DNA of 13,624 nucleotides from Nitrososphaeria archaeon (GCA_021324715.1 JAJPIN010000187.1:1-13624); one strand, 5' to 3'. Positions 1 through 7,062 are shown, counted from the first letter of the stretch. Made by a program: numbers and translations. Notes: generated by a model from the letters alone, not told the origin.

Positions 1-96
1 ACTTCTGTCTAATATATGTGATATCTATTGTAATATCCCTTTGATTTCATAGTAAAACTTTCTATACTGTATGTTGGTAAATCTGTAATTATGTAT

Positions 97-123
97 AATA
101 AAAAGAAGAATGTTAAAAAAAAT
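97..123 (-). terminator. T-rich putative terminator of the small secreted protein gene
   Basis: Reading the minus strand just past the stop codon at 142-144, there is a run of eight T (complement of A at 115-122), then a second T-rich stretch (complement of 97-107). Archaeal intrinsic termination depends mainly on U-rich tracts without an obligatory hairpin, so this is a plausible terminator. The assignment rests on composition and position only. Confidence 0.4.
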
Positions 124-141
124 TGAGGCTATTTTTGGATC

Positions 142-477
142 TTAATTTTTATAACCGTAATCAGAGTTTTTAAAGCAATGAAGTATTTCATAATCTGCTA
201 GATTATTTGAAAGATCCTGTCTCTTTTGTATACACTCTTTTGTTTCTCCATCTTCTTGTTTGAAAACTTGGGAATTTTTAAATTGCTTCCAGTTCATACT
301 ATCATCATTTACTTTACCCTTGTCTATCTTTTTTACAAGTTCTTCCATTGTCTTATCGCCAGCCCAAATATTTTTGCCATAAACCTGTCCACCTGTCCCT
401 ACAAAGAACACTCCAAACGTCAAGGTCAACAAAGATGCCAAAAGAAAGATGGTTTTCACTGGTTGTTTCTTGTTCAT
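142..477 (-). CDS. Small secreted or membrane-anchored protein of unknown function
   Basis: This 111-residue protein is not recognised as any named family. It starts at an ATG and has a Lys-rich N-terminus (MNKKQPVK) followed by a hydrophobic segment at about residues 8-28, which looks like a signal peptide or a single N-terminal membrane anchor. The remaining ~80 residues are hydrophilic, rich in Lys, Asp, Asn and Gln, with exactly two cysteines (C82 and C101) that could form a disulfide outside the cell. A TATA-like element lies about 27 nt upstream of the ATG, consistent with a leaderless transcript, and a T-rich stretch follows the stop codon. The gene stands alone, with ~380 nt separating it from glyA. 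That it is expressed and exported is inferred from the signal-like N-terminus and promoter spacing. A plus-strand frame covers the same DNA but lacks such support. Confidence 0.7.
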   Translation of the reverse strand: MNKKQPVKTIFLLASLLTLTFGVFFVGTGGQVYGKNIWAGDKTMEELVKKIDKGKVNDDSMNWKQFKNSQVFKQEDGETKECIQKRQDLSNNLADYEILHCFKNSDYGYKN

Positions 478-486
478 TGTTTCTAG

Positions 487-856
487 CTAAAATCAATGGT
501 AAATAAATTAATATATTATAATAATTACATATTATATTGTATATATATCTAAATAAAATATATCGCTATCTTTGTTTTAATAATTATCATAACTAACGGG
601 CAATTTTTTGAATTATTATCAAAATTTAATAAGAATCCTGAATAGAATATTTTATTTGTCCTTACGATATATTAGGTTAATCCTATTAAAATAATGCATA
701 ATTTAGATTTTCTATGCCAAATTAGTTAAGAAATTTATACATAGGGTAAAAAATGTTAAACAAGTTCCAAATTTGCCATAATATGCATATTAGTGCAAGC
801 TTAATTTGCGAATTGAAAATACGCGTAGAGATTAGAAAAGTGCGTCCTAATAAATT
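487..856. other. AT-rich intergenic region with no recognisable gene
   Basis: This ~370-nt stretch between the small secreted protein gene and glyA contains no open frame that I trust, no tRNA-like fold and no clear repeat. The end near 500 holds the promoter of the minus-strand small gene, and the far end is the 3' flank of glyA. A short interrupted palindrome (TAGG-TTAAT-CCTA, about 672-685) is the only structure noticed, and it is too short to interpret. Confidence 0.6.
501..509 (-). promoter_or_regulatory. TATA-like box of the small secreted protein gene
   Basis: The minus strand reads AATTTATTT, centred about 27 nt before the ATG at 477, which is the usual TATA-to-start spacing for a leaderless archaeal gene. 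The surrounding DNA is very AT-rich, so chance matches are common. Confidence 0.35.
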
Positions 857-2173
857 TTAAGTTCTAATTTTTATATACTCATAAGCATCTGTTGAATTTT
901 CAAATGCGTAATGTACTTTTTGAAATTGTTCCCTAAACTCAGATACGGAGCTACCTACCCTCTCAGCATCTGACTTGTCTATTACAATTTGCTTGATAAA
1001 AGATGCTATCTCTTTCATTTCACTTTCTTTCATTCCTAATCTAGTTACTTCAGGTACTCCTATTCTTATTCCACTTGGATGCATGTAATGTTTACCAGAT
1101 TTGATATCACCAGGCAACAATTGTCTGTTAAGAATAATGTTTGCCTTTTCTAATTCCTTTTCAATCGTCCCACCATCCCCAAACTTCGAAACATCTACAG
1201 CCATTTGATGTGATTCCGTATATCCGCGTTTTTCTCCCAGAACTGTAAAACCAAAATTTGCAAGTGATTCAGCAAGTGTTTTTGCATTCTTTATAACTTG
1301 TTTTGCATATTCCCTTCCAAACTCTAATGACTCTGCCAATGCTATAGCTTTACCTGCTACGTGATGAAGATGATGACTGCTTGTATTTCCGGGAAAAATA
1401 GCTTTCTTGATATTATCGGCATATTTTTCTGAAGAGACAATAATTCCTCCTTGTGGGCCCCAGAGGGTCTTGTGGGAGCTCATTGTCATAGAATCTGCGC
1501 CTTCTCTAATTGGATCCTGAAATTCTCCTCCAGCAATCAATCCTGCTACGTGCGCTCCATCATAATTAATGTAAATATTATTATCATGCATAAAATTTGC
1601 CAATTCTTTGACAGGATGAGGAAAAAGAAAAAGGCTTCCTCCAAACATCGCAATTGCAGGTTTCTTGTTGTTTGCAACCATTTCATTGACTTTCTTCTTA
1701 GTAGCGTCCACATCAATTGTCATATCTTCCTTTGAAAATGGATAATGTTCTATATTGAGCCCGTGGACTAGACCAGCTGTCCCTGAATGTTCTCTTTTAC
1801 CATGAGAAATGTGCCCTCCAGTGGGAATAGATGCAGCTAGCATATAGTCTCCCGGATTAGAAAAGGCTGAATATATTGCAAGATTGGCAACAACGCCTGA
1901 AGTAGCTCTGCAATCAGCAAATTCAGAATTGAATACCTTTTTTGCTAATTCATTACAAATTATTTCTACTTCATCAATGTAAATACATCCAGCATAGACT
2001 CTTTCTCCCGGCCATCCTTCTGCATACCTATTTCCAAAGTCTGATACTATAGCTTCTCTTACAGCAGGGCTTGGAATATTTTCGCTCGCAATTAAAGGAA
2101 TAGCCGATTTGAACCATTTATGATGCTTTTCAACAAGATCAAATACCTTATAATATGATTCTTTAGCGTTCAT
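857..2173 (-). CDS. glyA: Serine hydroxymethyltransferase
   Basis: This PLP enzyme interconverts serine and glycine while moving a one-carbon unit to or from a tetrahydropterin (folate or a methanopterin-type carrier), in the cytosol. The 438-residue protein is full length for the family. Visible landmarks are the N-terminal LIASEN motif (28-33), the EGWPGERVYAG segment (52-62), a GGHISHG motif (119-125) that carries the cofactor-stacking His, YDGAHVAG (204-211) with the PLP-binding Asp205, and SSHKTLWGPQGG (232-243) where Lys235 should form the Schiff base. A C-terminal GIRIG segment carries the substrate carboxylate-binding Arg. The gene begins at an ATG with a TATA-like box about 33 nt upstream, implying a very short leader, and it appears to be a single transcription unit. 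The pterin actually used cannot be read from the sequence. Confidence 0.96.
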   Translation of the reverse strand: MNAKESYYKVFDLVEKHHKWFKSAIPLIASENIPSPAVREAIVSDFGNRYAEGWPGERVYAGCIYIDEVEIICNELAKKVFNSEFADCRATSGVVANLAIYSAFSNPGDYMLAASIPTGGHISHGKREHSGTAGLVHGLNIEHYPFSKEDMTIDVDATKKKVNEMVANNKKPAIAMFGGSLFLFPHPVKELANFMHDNNIYINYDGAHVAGLIAGGEFQDPIREGADSMTMSSHKTLWGPQGGIIVSSEKYADNIKKAIFPGNTSSHHLHHVAGKAIALAESLEFGREYAKQVIKNAKTLAESLANFGFTVLGEKRGYTESHQMAVDVSKFGDGGTIEKELEKANIILNRQLLPGDIKSGKHYMHPSGIRIGVPEVTRLGMKESEMKEIASFIKQIVIDKSDAERVGSSVSEFREQFQKVHYAFENSTDAYEYIKIRT

Positions 2174-2201
2174 TGTAATTGTTATCTTGACTCTAAAATC
2201 C

Positions 2202-2211
2202 TAATTTAAAA
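2202..2211 (-). promoter_or_regulatory. TATA-like box of glyA
   Basis: The minus strand reads TTTTAAATTA, centred about 33 nt upstream of the glyA ATG. With transcription starting ~26 nt downstream of the box this predicts a leader of about 7 nt. Confidence 0.4.
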
Positions 2212-2300
2212 TATTGCTTGATAAGACATTTAGAAAATATCACAGATTTAGTTCGGTAAATGACTGTAATACTTGATTGTTCTTTTGTTCTTTCACAACT

Positions 2301-2309
2301 TTTAATTTA
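2301..2309 (+). promoter_or_regulatory. TATA-like box of the 55-residue zinc-ribbon gene
   Basis: TTTAATTTA is centred 26 nt before the ATG at 2331, exactly the spacing expected for a leaderless archaeal transcript. This supports the reality of the short gene that follows. Confidence 0.45.
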
Positions 2310-2330
2310 CTCTAGATTTGATTCACAGTG

Positions 2331-2498
2331 ATGGATAAAACTGATTTAAAATGTGTGTTATGTGGTAACAAATTAACCTTAAAGTACAAACCAATGGAAG
2401 AGTGGAAGATTACAGGATATATCTGTGGTGTATGTTATGAGAAGAATTTAACTGAATTTTATATTTCTCCAGATCGTAAGGACATTGTAAAAAGATAA
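2331..2498 (+). CDS. Short zinc-ribbon protein, function unknown
   Basis: This 55-residue protein runs from an ATG to TAA. It contains two CxxC knuckles, CVLC at residues 8-11 and CGVC at residues 32-35, separated by 20 residues. The first is followed by a Gly (CVLCG) and the second by Tyr. That arrangement is a classic zinc ribbon able to hold one Zn(II) with four Cys ligands. The C-terminal third is charged and short. A TATA-like element sits 26 nt upstream of the ATG, and the gene converges with rps9 in an otherwise empty gap between glyA and the ribosomal operon. Such mini zinc ribbons are often nucleic-acid- or protein-binding accessory factors in archaea, but nothing here identifies a partner. 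The four-Cys pattern plus promoter spacing make a real gene likely despite its length. Confidence 0.75.
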   Translation: MDKTDLKCVLCGNKLTLKYKPMEEWKITGYICGVCYEKNLTEFYISPDRKDIVKR

Positions 2499-2585
2499 AA
2501 TCTTATGCATTACTATTGCCCATGACTCGATGGTAAATAACAAAATGAAAGACTGTCAAGGCTGAAAATAAATTAAGGAGAAAAT

Positions 2586-3029
2586 TTAACGGTATGACTT
2601 TTGTTTTCTACGTCTCGCGCCAGATCCACCAAATTTCTTTGATTCTGTTTGTCTTGGATCGCCTGATAATAAGTGTCTATCAAATTCAGTAATTCGTTTA
2701 CGAATTTCAGTGCGCACACTTCTCGCAAATGGATGGTCTTTTGGATCTCTTCCACCCTTTCCAGCACCTGTTAGTGCTCGGCATATAGCAACAGTACTTG
2801 CAAATGCTTGCCCCATGAAACCTCCTCCGTGCACCTTGACACTAATATCTACCTTATCTCTGTAATCACCTATTAATTTAAGGGGAACAAGTACTAACTC
2901 TCTTGCTACTTCGGAATTCAATAATTCAGCAGGAATGTTGTTTATTCTTACTTTTCCTGTCCCCTTTGAAATTGTTGCTACAGCCCTACTTGATTTTCTT
3001 TGGCCTGGATAAAGGTCTATTTTATTCAT
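2586..3029 (-). CDS. rps9: Small-subunit ribosomal protein uS9
   Basis: This is a 147-residue component of the 30S subunit; the C-terminal tail of uS9 reaches the tRNA in the P site. Recognisable signatures are the N-terminal GQRKSSRAVATISKGTGKVRIN-like segment (about 9-30), the VHGGGFMGQA loop (67-76), a LLSGDPRQTESKKFG segment near 119-133, and the basic tail ending in KSYR, typical of archaeal uS9. The gene starts at an ATG that overlaps the end of rpl13 by 8 nt, so translational coupling with the upstream gene is likely. It is the last gene of the rpoD-rpl18e-rpl13-rps9 unit. In many archaea rpoN and rpoK follow, but here the next gene is on the opposite strand. Confidence 0.97.
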   Translation of the reverse strand: MNKIDLYPGQRKSSRAVATISKGTGKVRINNIPAELLNSEVARELVLVPLKLIGDYRDKVDISVKVHGGGFMGQAFASTVAICRALTGAGKGGRDPKDHPFARSVRTEIRKRITEFDRHLLSGDPRQTESKKFGGSGARRRKQKSYR

Positions 3030-3504
3030 AAGAATCTAACCCATTCCAACCTATTTGTTTGGCTAATTCACCAAGACTAATAAAATATGACGATGGCTTT
3101 CTAATTTTACTATCTTCAAACGTTTCAAGCTTCGTATTCTTGAGTTCTGGTGGTACTGCGATATACACTCTCAGTCTCTTTAGTGCCGTAATCCCACTAG
3201 ATTTTCTCTTTGGTAACATACCTCTAACCATCCTTGTGAGGATTCTATCAGGCTTTCTTGGATGAAATGGACCGTGTATGGGATTTGTGGCAGATGAAAT
3301 TTCCAAAAATTCTTTGTAAATTTCGATAGTCTTGTACCTGTTGCCCGAAATCATACTCTTTTCTGCATTGACCACCCTGACATGATGGCCTTTGAGTAAA
3401 AGTTTTGAAATATGAGAACAAATTCTCCCTGCAATACAGTCCTTTGCATCTATGGTTATAATCTCTTTAGGTTTTTGTAATTGATCAACAAGTTGCTTAA
3501 CCAA
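3022..3504 (-). CDS. rpl13: Large-subunit ribosomal protein uL13
   Basis: This 160-residue 50S subunit protein shows the family core: an IDAKDCIAGRICSHISKLLLKG-type N-terminal segment (about 18-39), VRVVNAEK, the GPFHPRKPDRI segment, and a basic VRGMLPKRKSSG stretch followed by LKRLRVYIAVP. The start is a TTG codon at 3502-3504 overlapping the rpl18e stop by 8 nt (TTGGTTAA). The same 8-nt geometry joins this gene to rps9, which supports the TTG call. A G-rich Shine-Dalgarno-like stretch (AAGGGGGTAAG) lies about 10 nt upstream of the TTG, inside the rpl18e coding region. Confidence 0.95.
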   Translation of the reverse strand: MVKQLVDQLQKPKEIITIDAKDCIAGRICSHISKLLLKGHHVRVVNAEKSMISGNRYKTIEIYKEFLEISSATNPIHGPFHPRKPDRILTRMVRGMLPKRKSSGITALKRLRVYIAVPPELKNTKLETFEDSKIRKPSSYFISLGELAKQIGWNGLDSYE

Positions 3505-3844
3505 TTATTCTTACCCCCTTACCATCTGGATATTTCTTTATCAAACTGTCAAGAGGGAGTATTTTGCCTCCCGCGTCAAGTATCTTTTTTGTAGCTACTT
3601 CTGAAATATTAATACACCATACTGTTAGCTTGTGACTTATTTCGCCAGAGCCCAATATCTTTCCTGGTACTATCACAACTTCTTTATCTTTAGTAACATG
3701 TGCCAATTGACCAACGTTAACTTCCCTTCTGTTAGATCTAGACCTCGAAAGTTCTCTTATGACTGCTTTCCATATCGGCACTTTATTTTTCTTTAAAGCA
3801 TTCCTCAGAGTCCAAATCGTGTTGCTTAAAGTATCAGGAAACAT
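3497..3844 (-). CDS. rpl18e: Large-subunit ribosomal protein eL18 (L18e)
   Basis: This 115-residue protein is an archaeal/eukaryotic-type 50S component. Its basic N-terminal half (about residues 13-40, including ALKKNKVPIWKAVIREL and SRSRSNRREVNVGQL) and the VPGKILGSGEISHKLTV core are characteristic of L18e. It starts at an ATG 41 nt downstream of the rpoD stop and overlaps rpl13 by 8 nt. The rpoD-L18e-L13-S9 order is a conserved archaeal operon, which adds strong contextual support. Confidence 0.95.
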   Translation of the reverse strand: MFPDTLSNTIWTLRNALKKNKVPIWKAVIRELSRSRSNRREVNVGQLAHVTKDKEVVIVPGKILGSGEISHKLTVWCINISEVATKKILDAGGKILPLDSLIKKYPDGKGVRIIG

Positions 3845-3885
3845 GAAATATTCTCGCTATCCTTAAACCCCAAATAAATCTATAC

Positions 3886-4533
3886 CTAAACATTCGGTAA
3901 TGATAGCGATTGAATCGCGCCATCAAGCTCCTTAATTTTTGAGCCTAGAATTTTCGCCGCTTCTAACACAATCTCCTCAGGTGTCAATGCGCCATTGGAT
4001 TCAATTACGAGTATAGAGTCATCCTCCCCTTTGCCATCTTTTACGACTGCCACTGAGGTTGGTTGCCATTTTGCATGGCTTTTTCCAGTTCCTAATCGTG
4101 CATATGCCTCAAACTTTATTTTTTGACCTGGGGCTAACGCTACTATTGGAATCTCACTATTAACAGGTCTTACAACATCATCCTCAGATACTAAATCTGC
4201 AGAAGTAATTACTTTAGTCTTATCCTGAGATTCAGCATCAAGTACCAACAATACTTTACACTTTGAACACCCAAGGGTACTTTTACAATCACATAGATGC
4301 GGCATTACAAATCTCTCAAGATCTGTACGCAATGGAATCAGTCCCAGTCTATGTGCGATAGCTTCATCATGCATAACAGATGAATTCTCTAGTATTACCA
4401 CATCATCGACAGCAAAAGTAGGGACTTGACTTAAAGATAATCTTCTTAACGCGTTGACATACTGCCGTGGTGTATCAATAAATTCAACAGCTATATGATT
4501 ATTATCTCTCTCAAGAATATTAATTGAGCTCAA
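3886..4533 (-). CDS. rpoD: DNA-directed RNA polymerase subunit Rpo3 (RpoD, Rpb3-like)
   Basis: This 215-residue subunit pairs with Rpo11 to form the assembly platform of archaeal RNA polymerase, equivalent to Rpb3-Rpb11 and to the bacterial alpha dimer. Typical features are the dimerisation-domain segment DTPRQYVNALRRLSLSQVPT (20-39), AIAHRLGLIPL (59-69), and a C-terminal helix that completes the dimerisation domain. A compact Cys loop (C81, C83, C89, C92 in CDCKSTLGCSKC) resembles the zinc loop of eukaryotic Rpb3. I see no additional ferredoxin-like Cys-rich insertion such as some archaeal homologues carry. The start is TTG at 4531-4533: no ATG or GTG occurs in frame before the upstream TAA at 4549-4551, and the next Met is residue 54, inside conserved sequence. 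A TATA-like box ~33 nt upstream fits this start. The gene heads the L18e-L13-S9 operon. Confidence 0.96.
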   Translation of the reverse strand: MSSINILERDNNHIAVEFIDTPRQYVNALRRLSLSQVPTFAVDDVVILENSSVMHDEAIAHRLGLIPLRTDLERFVMPHLCDCKSTLGCSKCKVLLVLDAESQDKTKVITSADLVSEDDVVRPVNSEIPIVALAPGQKIKFEAYARLGTGKSHAKWQPTSVAVVKDGKGEDDSILVIESNGALTPEEIVLEAAKILGSKIKELDGAIQSLSLPNV

Positions 4534-4560
4534 ATCGTCGACGAAATTTTACTACCGTAC

Positions 4561-4570
4561 ACTTAAAAAT
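4561..4570. promoter_or_regulatory. TATA-like element possibly shared by two divergent genes
   Basis: The sequence ACTTAAAAAT reads as CTTAAAAA on plus and TTTTTAAG on minus. Its centre is 33-34 nt from both start codons, the TTG of rpoD at 4533 and the TTG of the plus-strand gene at 4600. It is the only good TATA candidate in the 66-nt divergent intergenic region. It therefore may serve both directions, with leaders of about 7-8 nt each. This is inference from spacing. Confidence 0.45.
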
Positions 4571-4599
4571 CTACCGAAATTCGCAAGAAATTAAGTGAT

Positions 4600-5121
4600 T
4601 TGAATCAAAAGATTAATCCTTTGCAATTCACCAAGTTGTCTAAATTGAATGATATGATTACAATTGAATATTTTGGAATATCACCATTTGAAATAGAAGT
4701 CATTTACAATACTCTTTCAAAGTTTTTTCCCGTCGACGAAGAAAAAATTTTAACTGAAGAATCCGGATACGTAAGTCTGCTAAATATCGAATTTCCAACT
4801 CCTTATGATGAGTATTTTTTTCAATCACTTGGGTTTGATAATTGGCAGAAAATCAAGTACCTCTTTAAAGAAATGAAACGTAGGAGAGGTAAAAAGGCGT
4901 TTAAAATTACACTATCTTTTTGTGGAATATCAGCAGACATAAATTCAAAGGTGGATTTTTTGTTAACCAATGAAATTGGTCCACAGTTTGAATATGCAAT
5001 CGAAAAAATAGAACACGCTATAGACTCAATTCATCAAGAAATCACAAATCTTGGCTCAAAAAGACAATTTATGATATATACATACGACGCAAGTGCTATG
5101 AAGTGGCTACTATCTGAATAA
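4600..5121 (+). CDS. Conserved-looking protein of unknown function
   Basis: I do not recognise this 173-residue soluble protein. It has alternating hydrophobic and charged segments suggesting an alpha/beta fold, a basic patch KEMKRRRGKK near residues 90-99, and an amphipathic helix-forming region at about 130-150 (EYAIEKIEHAIDSIHQEI). No metal-binding Cys cluster, nucleotide-binding loop or signal peptide is seen. The start shown is TTG at 4600; there is no ATG in frame before the upstream stop at 4564-4566. The first in-frame ATG is residue 19 (4654) and could be the true start, giving 155 residues. The TATA-like element at 4561-4570 fits the TTG better. It is followed after only 4 nt by a small CxxC/CxxH protein gene, so the two are very probably co-transcribed and may act together. 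Confidence 0.75.
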   Translation: MNQKINPLQFTKLSKLNDMITIEYFGISPFEIEVIYNTLSKFFPVDEEKILTEESGYVSLLNIEFPTPYDEYFFQSLGFDNWQKIKYLFKEMKRRRGKKAFKITLSFCGISADINSKVDFLLTNEIGPQFEYAIEKIEHAIDSIHQEITNLGSKRQFMIYTYDASAMKWLLSE

Positions 5122-5125
5122 TTTA

Positions 5126-5356
5126 ATGATTGTAAAATCCCAAGGCAGATGCCTCTTATGTGTTAGGAAGGCGATTGAGGGAAAATATTGTAAATATCAT
5201 TACGACGCATTACAGTCTCTCAAGGAACACTATGAGATATGGAGGAGCCGTTACGGGGAACTTTCCTGGTATGATTATCTGAAGAGATTGAAAAAAAACA
5301 AGTATACTGGCAAATGGGTTAAGGAAGTAATTGAAGTAGAATTAAAAAAAGTATAA
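5126..5356 (+). CDS. Small CxxC/CxxH zinc-binding protein, function unknown
   Basis: The 76-residue product has an N-terminal metal-binding motif, C9-x2-C12 and C22-x2-H25, in the context GRCLLC and YCKYH, resembling a small treble-clef or zinc-knuckle. The rest is basic and aromatic (LKEHYEIWRSRYGELSWYDYLKRLKK), predicted mostly helical, which would suit nucleic-acid or ribosome/RNA-polymerase association, although no partner is known from the sequence. The ATG lies 4 nt after the stop of the upstream unknown gene, so both form one operon. It ends 24 nt from the convergent thermosome gene. The CCCH arrangement and operon position support a real gene; the function is not assigned. Confidence 0.8.
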   Translation: MIVKSQGRCLLCVRKAIEGKYCKYHYDALQSLKEHYEIWRSRYGELSWYDYLKRLKKNKYTGKWVKEVIEVELKKV

Positions 5357-5380
5357 AAAATGAGGTTAAGATTCTTTGTT

Positions 5381-7027
5381 TTACATTTCACCCATGCCGC
5401 CAGGAGGCATGCCACCTGGAGGACCGCCAGCTCCAGACTTACTGGAAGCTACTACATCGTCTATTCTAAGAATCATGGAAGCGACTTCTGTTGCTGATTT
5501 AATAATTTGTTCTTTAACACTAAGTGGTTCTACAATATCTAGTTTGGACATATCAACTATCTTTGCGCTTCTTGCATCAATACCGCTCCATTTGGCGCCC
5601 TTTGCTTGTTTGGTACGTAGTTCTGTCAATGTATCTATTGGATCCATTCCAGCATTCTCTGCTAACGCGAGCGGAATAACTTCAAGGGACTCGGCAAATT
5701 TATCTGCTGCTAATTGTTCTCTTCCAGACAACGTAGAAGACCACTCTCTTAGTTTCCCTGCAACATAAGATTCTGGTGATCCACCTCCCGCAACTATCGC
5801 TGGTTTTTCCATGACATCTTTAGTAACCATTAGTGCATCATGTATTGCGCGTTCAGCCTCATCAACGACTCTCTGTGAACCTCCTCTAATAAGAATAGTA
5901 ACAGCCTTTGGATTTTTACATCCTTCGATGAAAACCCATTTATCAGTTTCAACTTTTCTCTCCTCTACGAGATCAGAGGAACCAAGATCTTTTGAGCTCA
6001 AGTCTTCGAGATTATTAACAATTCTAGCACCTGTTGCCCTGGACAATTTCGTCATATCACTTTCCTTAACTCTGCGAACCGCCAGAATGTTAGATTTGGC
6101 CAAATAATGTTGAGCAACATCATCTATGCCTTTTTGACAAATAGCGACATTTGCACCTGATGAAATAATCTTGTCTACCATGCCCTTTAGCATTTTATTC
6201 TCTTCATCAAGAAACATCTTCATCTGATCCGGTGAACTAATGTTGATTTTGGCATCGAATTCAGTTTTCTCTATTTCTAAGGCAGAATTGATAAGTGCAA
6301 TTTTTGCCTTTTCAACTCTCTTTGGCATTCCCCCATGAACAACTTCTTTGTCAAGTACAATTCCCTTTATTAAATTGGTATCTCGTAATGAACCTCCTGC
6401 TTTCTTTTCAACCTTGACATCATCGATATCGACATTATAACCAGATTCATTTCGTTCCGACACCTGTAAAGCGCCATTGACAACTAATTCTGCCAATTCA
6501 CTGGATTCCCTTGAAACAAGTTTGGTCTGCATCGATGTCTTTGCTACTTTAATTAGTTCAGATTTGTCTCCTCCATCTATTTTTCTCGCCAGATTACTGT
6601 AAAATTCAATACTCTTTAATGCACTCTTTCTATACCCATCAACAATAATAGTTGGATGAACATCCTTTGTTATCAGTTCCTCTGCTTTTTCAATCAATGC
6701 ACCTGCTAAAACTACTACGGATGAAGTTCCATCACCCACTTCATTATCAGTAGCCTTACTAATTTCTACCATCATCTTTGCAGCCGGATGCTGAACGTCT
6801 ATTTCCTTCAGTATAGTTGCACCATCGTTGGTTATTGTTACGTCTCCTAGTCCATCAACCAACATTTTATCCATTCCTCGTGGACCCAAGGAGGTCCTTA
6901 GAACCTCAGATATCAATTTCGCCGCTGCGATATTATTTTTTTGTGCGTCACGTCCTTTCGTCTGAGTTGCTCCTTCTTTCAAAATTAACACAGGCATACC
7001 GCCTGCTGAACCTTGTTGAATTGACAT
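5381..7027 (-). CDS. thsA: Thermosome subunit (group II chaperonin)
   Basis: This ATP-driven chaperonin subunit assembles into two stacked rings with a built-in lid and folds cytosolic proteins. The 548-residue length is typical. Key motifs are TSLGPRGMDKML (45-56), TNDGATIL (66-73, nucleotide contacts), GDGTSS (98-103) with Asp99, HDAL with the hydrolysis Asp397, and VAGGGSPES (412-420). The flexible tail GGPPGGMPPGGMGEM (534-548) is the Gly/Met-rich C-terminus seen in many thermosomes. The ATG start has an AT-rich TATA-like region about 26-30 nt upstream, suggesting its own leaderless transcript, although rpl11 lies only 80 nt upstream on the same strand. Which thermosome paralogue this is (alpha, beta or other) cannot be decided here, so the symbol is approximate. 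Confidence 0.96.
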   Translation of the reverse strand: MSIQQGSAGGMPVLILKEGATQTKGRDAQKNNIAAAKLISEVLRTSLGPRGMDKMLVDGLGDVTITNDGATILKEIDVQHPAAKMMVEISKATDNEVGDGTSSVVVLAGALIEKAEELITKDVHPTIIVDGYRKSALKSIEFYSNLARKIDGGDKSELIKVAKTSMQTKLVSRESSELAELVVNGALQVSERNESGYNVDIDDVKVEKKAGGSLRDTNLIKGIVLDKEVVHGGMPKRVEKAKIALINSALEIEKTEFDAKINISSPDQMKMFLDEENKMLKGMVDKIISSGANVAICQKGIDDVAQHYLAKSNILAVRRVKESDMTKLSRATGARIVNNLEDLSSKDLGSSDLVEERKVETDKWVFIEGCKNPKAVTILIRGGSQRVVDEAERAIHDALMVTKDVMEKPAIVAGGGSPESYVAGKLREWSSTLSGREQLAADKFAESLEVIPLALAENAGMDPIDTLTELRTKQAKGAKWSGIDARSAKIVDMSKLDIVEPLSVKEQIIKSATEVASMILRIDDVVASSKSGAGGPPGGMPPGGMGEM

Positions 7028-7046
7028 ATATTATATCATATCTCCT

Positions 7047-7062
7047 AATTTTTAATTTAAAA
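7047..7062 (-). promoter_or_regulatory. TATA-like region of the thermosome gene
   Basis: The minus strand reads TTTAAATTAAAAATTA, with its centre about 27 nt upstream of the thermosome ATG. This fits a promoter giving a leaderless mRNA independent of rpl11. Confidence 0.4.

Noticed and set aside
226..486. Plus-strand open frame opposite the small secreted protein gene
   Set aside because: The minus-strand frame has a signal peptide, an ATG and a well-placed TATA box; the plus-strand product is low complexity and aromatic-rich, with no family resemblance.
1451..1735. Plus-strand open frame inside glyA
   Set aside because: It is fully antisense to a clear glyA reading frame and shows no protein-like features.
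2573..2767. Minus-strand open frame overlapping the end of rps9 in another frame
   Set aside because: The overlapping uS9 frame is unmistakable through its conserved C-terminus; this one has no independent start signal or motif.
5376..5768. Plus-strand frame beginning with a Pro/Gly/Met-rich repeat
   Set aside because: The repeat is the antisense reading of the Gly/Met tail of the thermosome, so it is a shadow.
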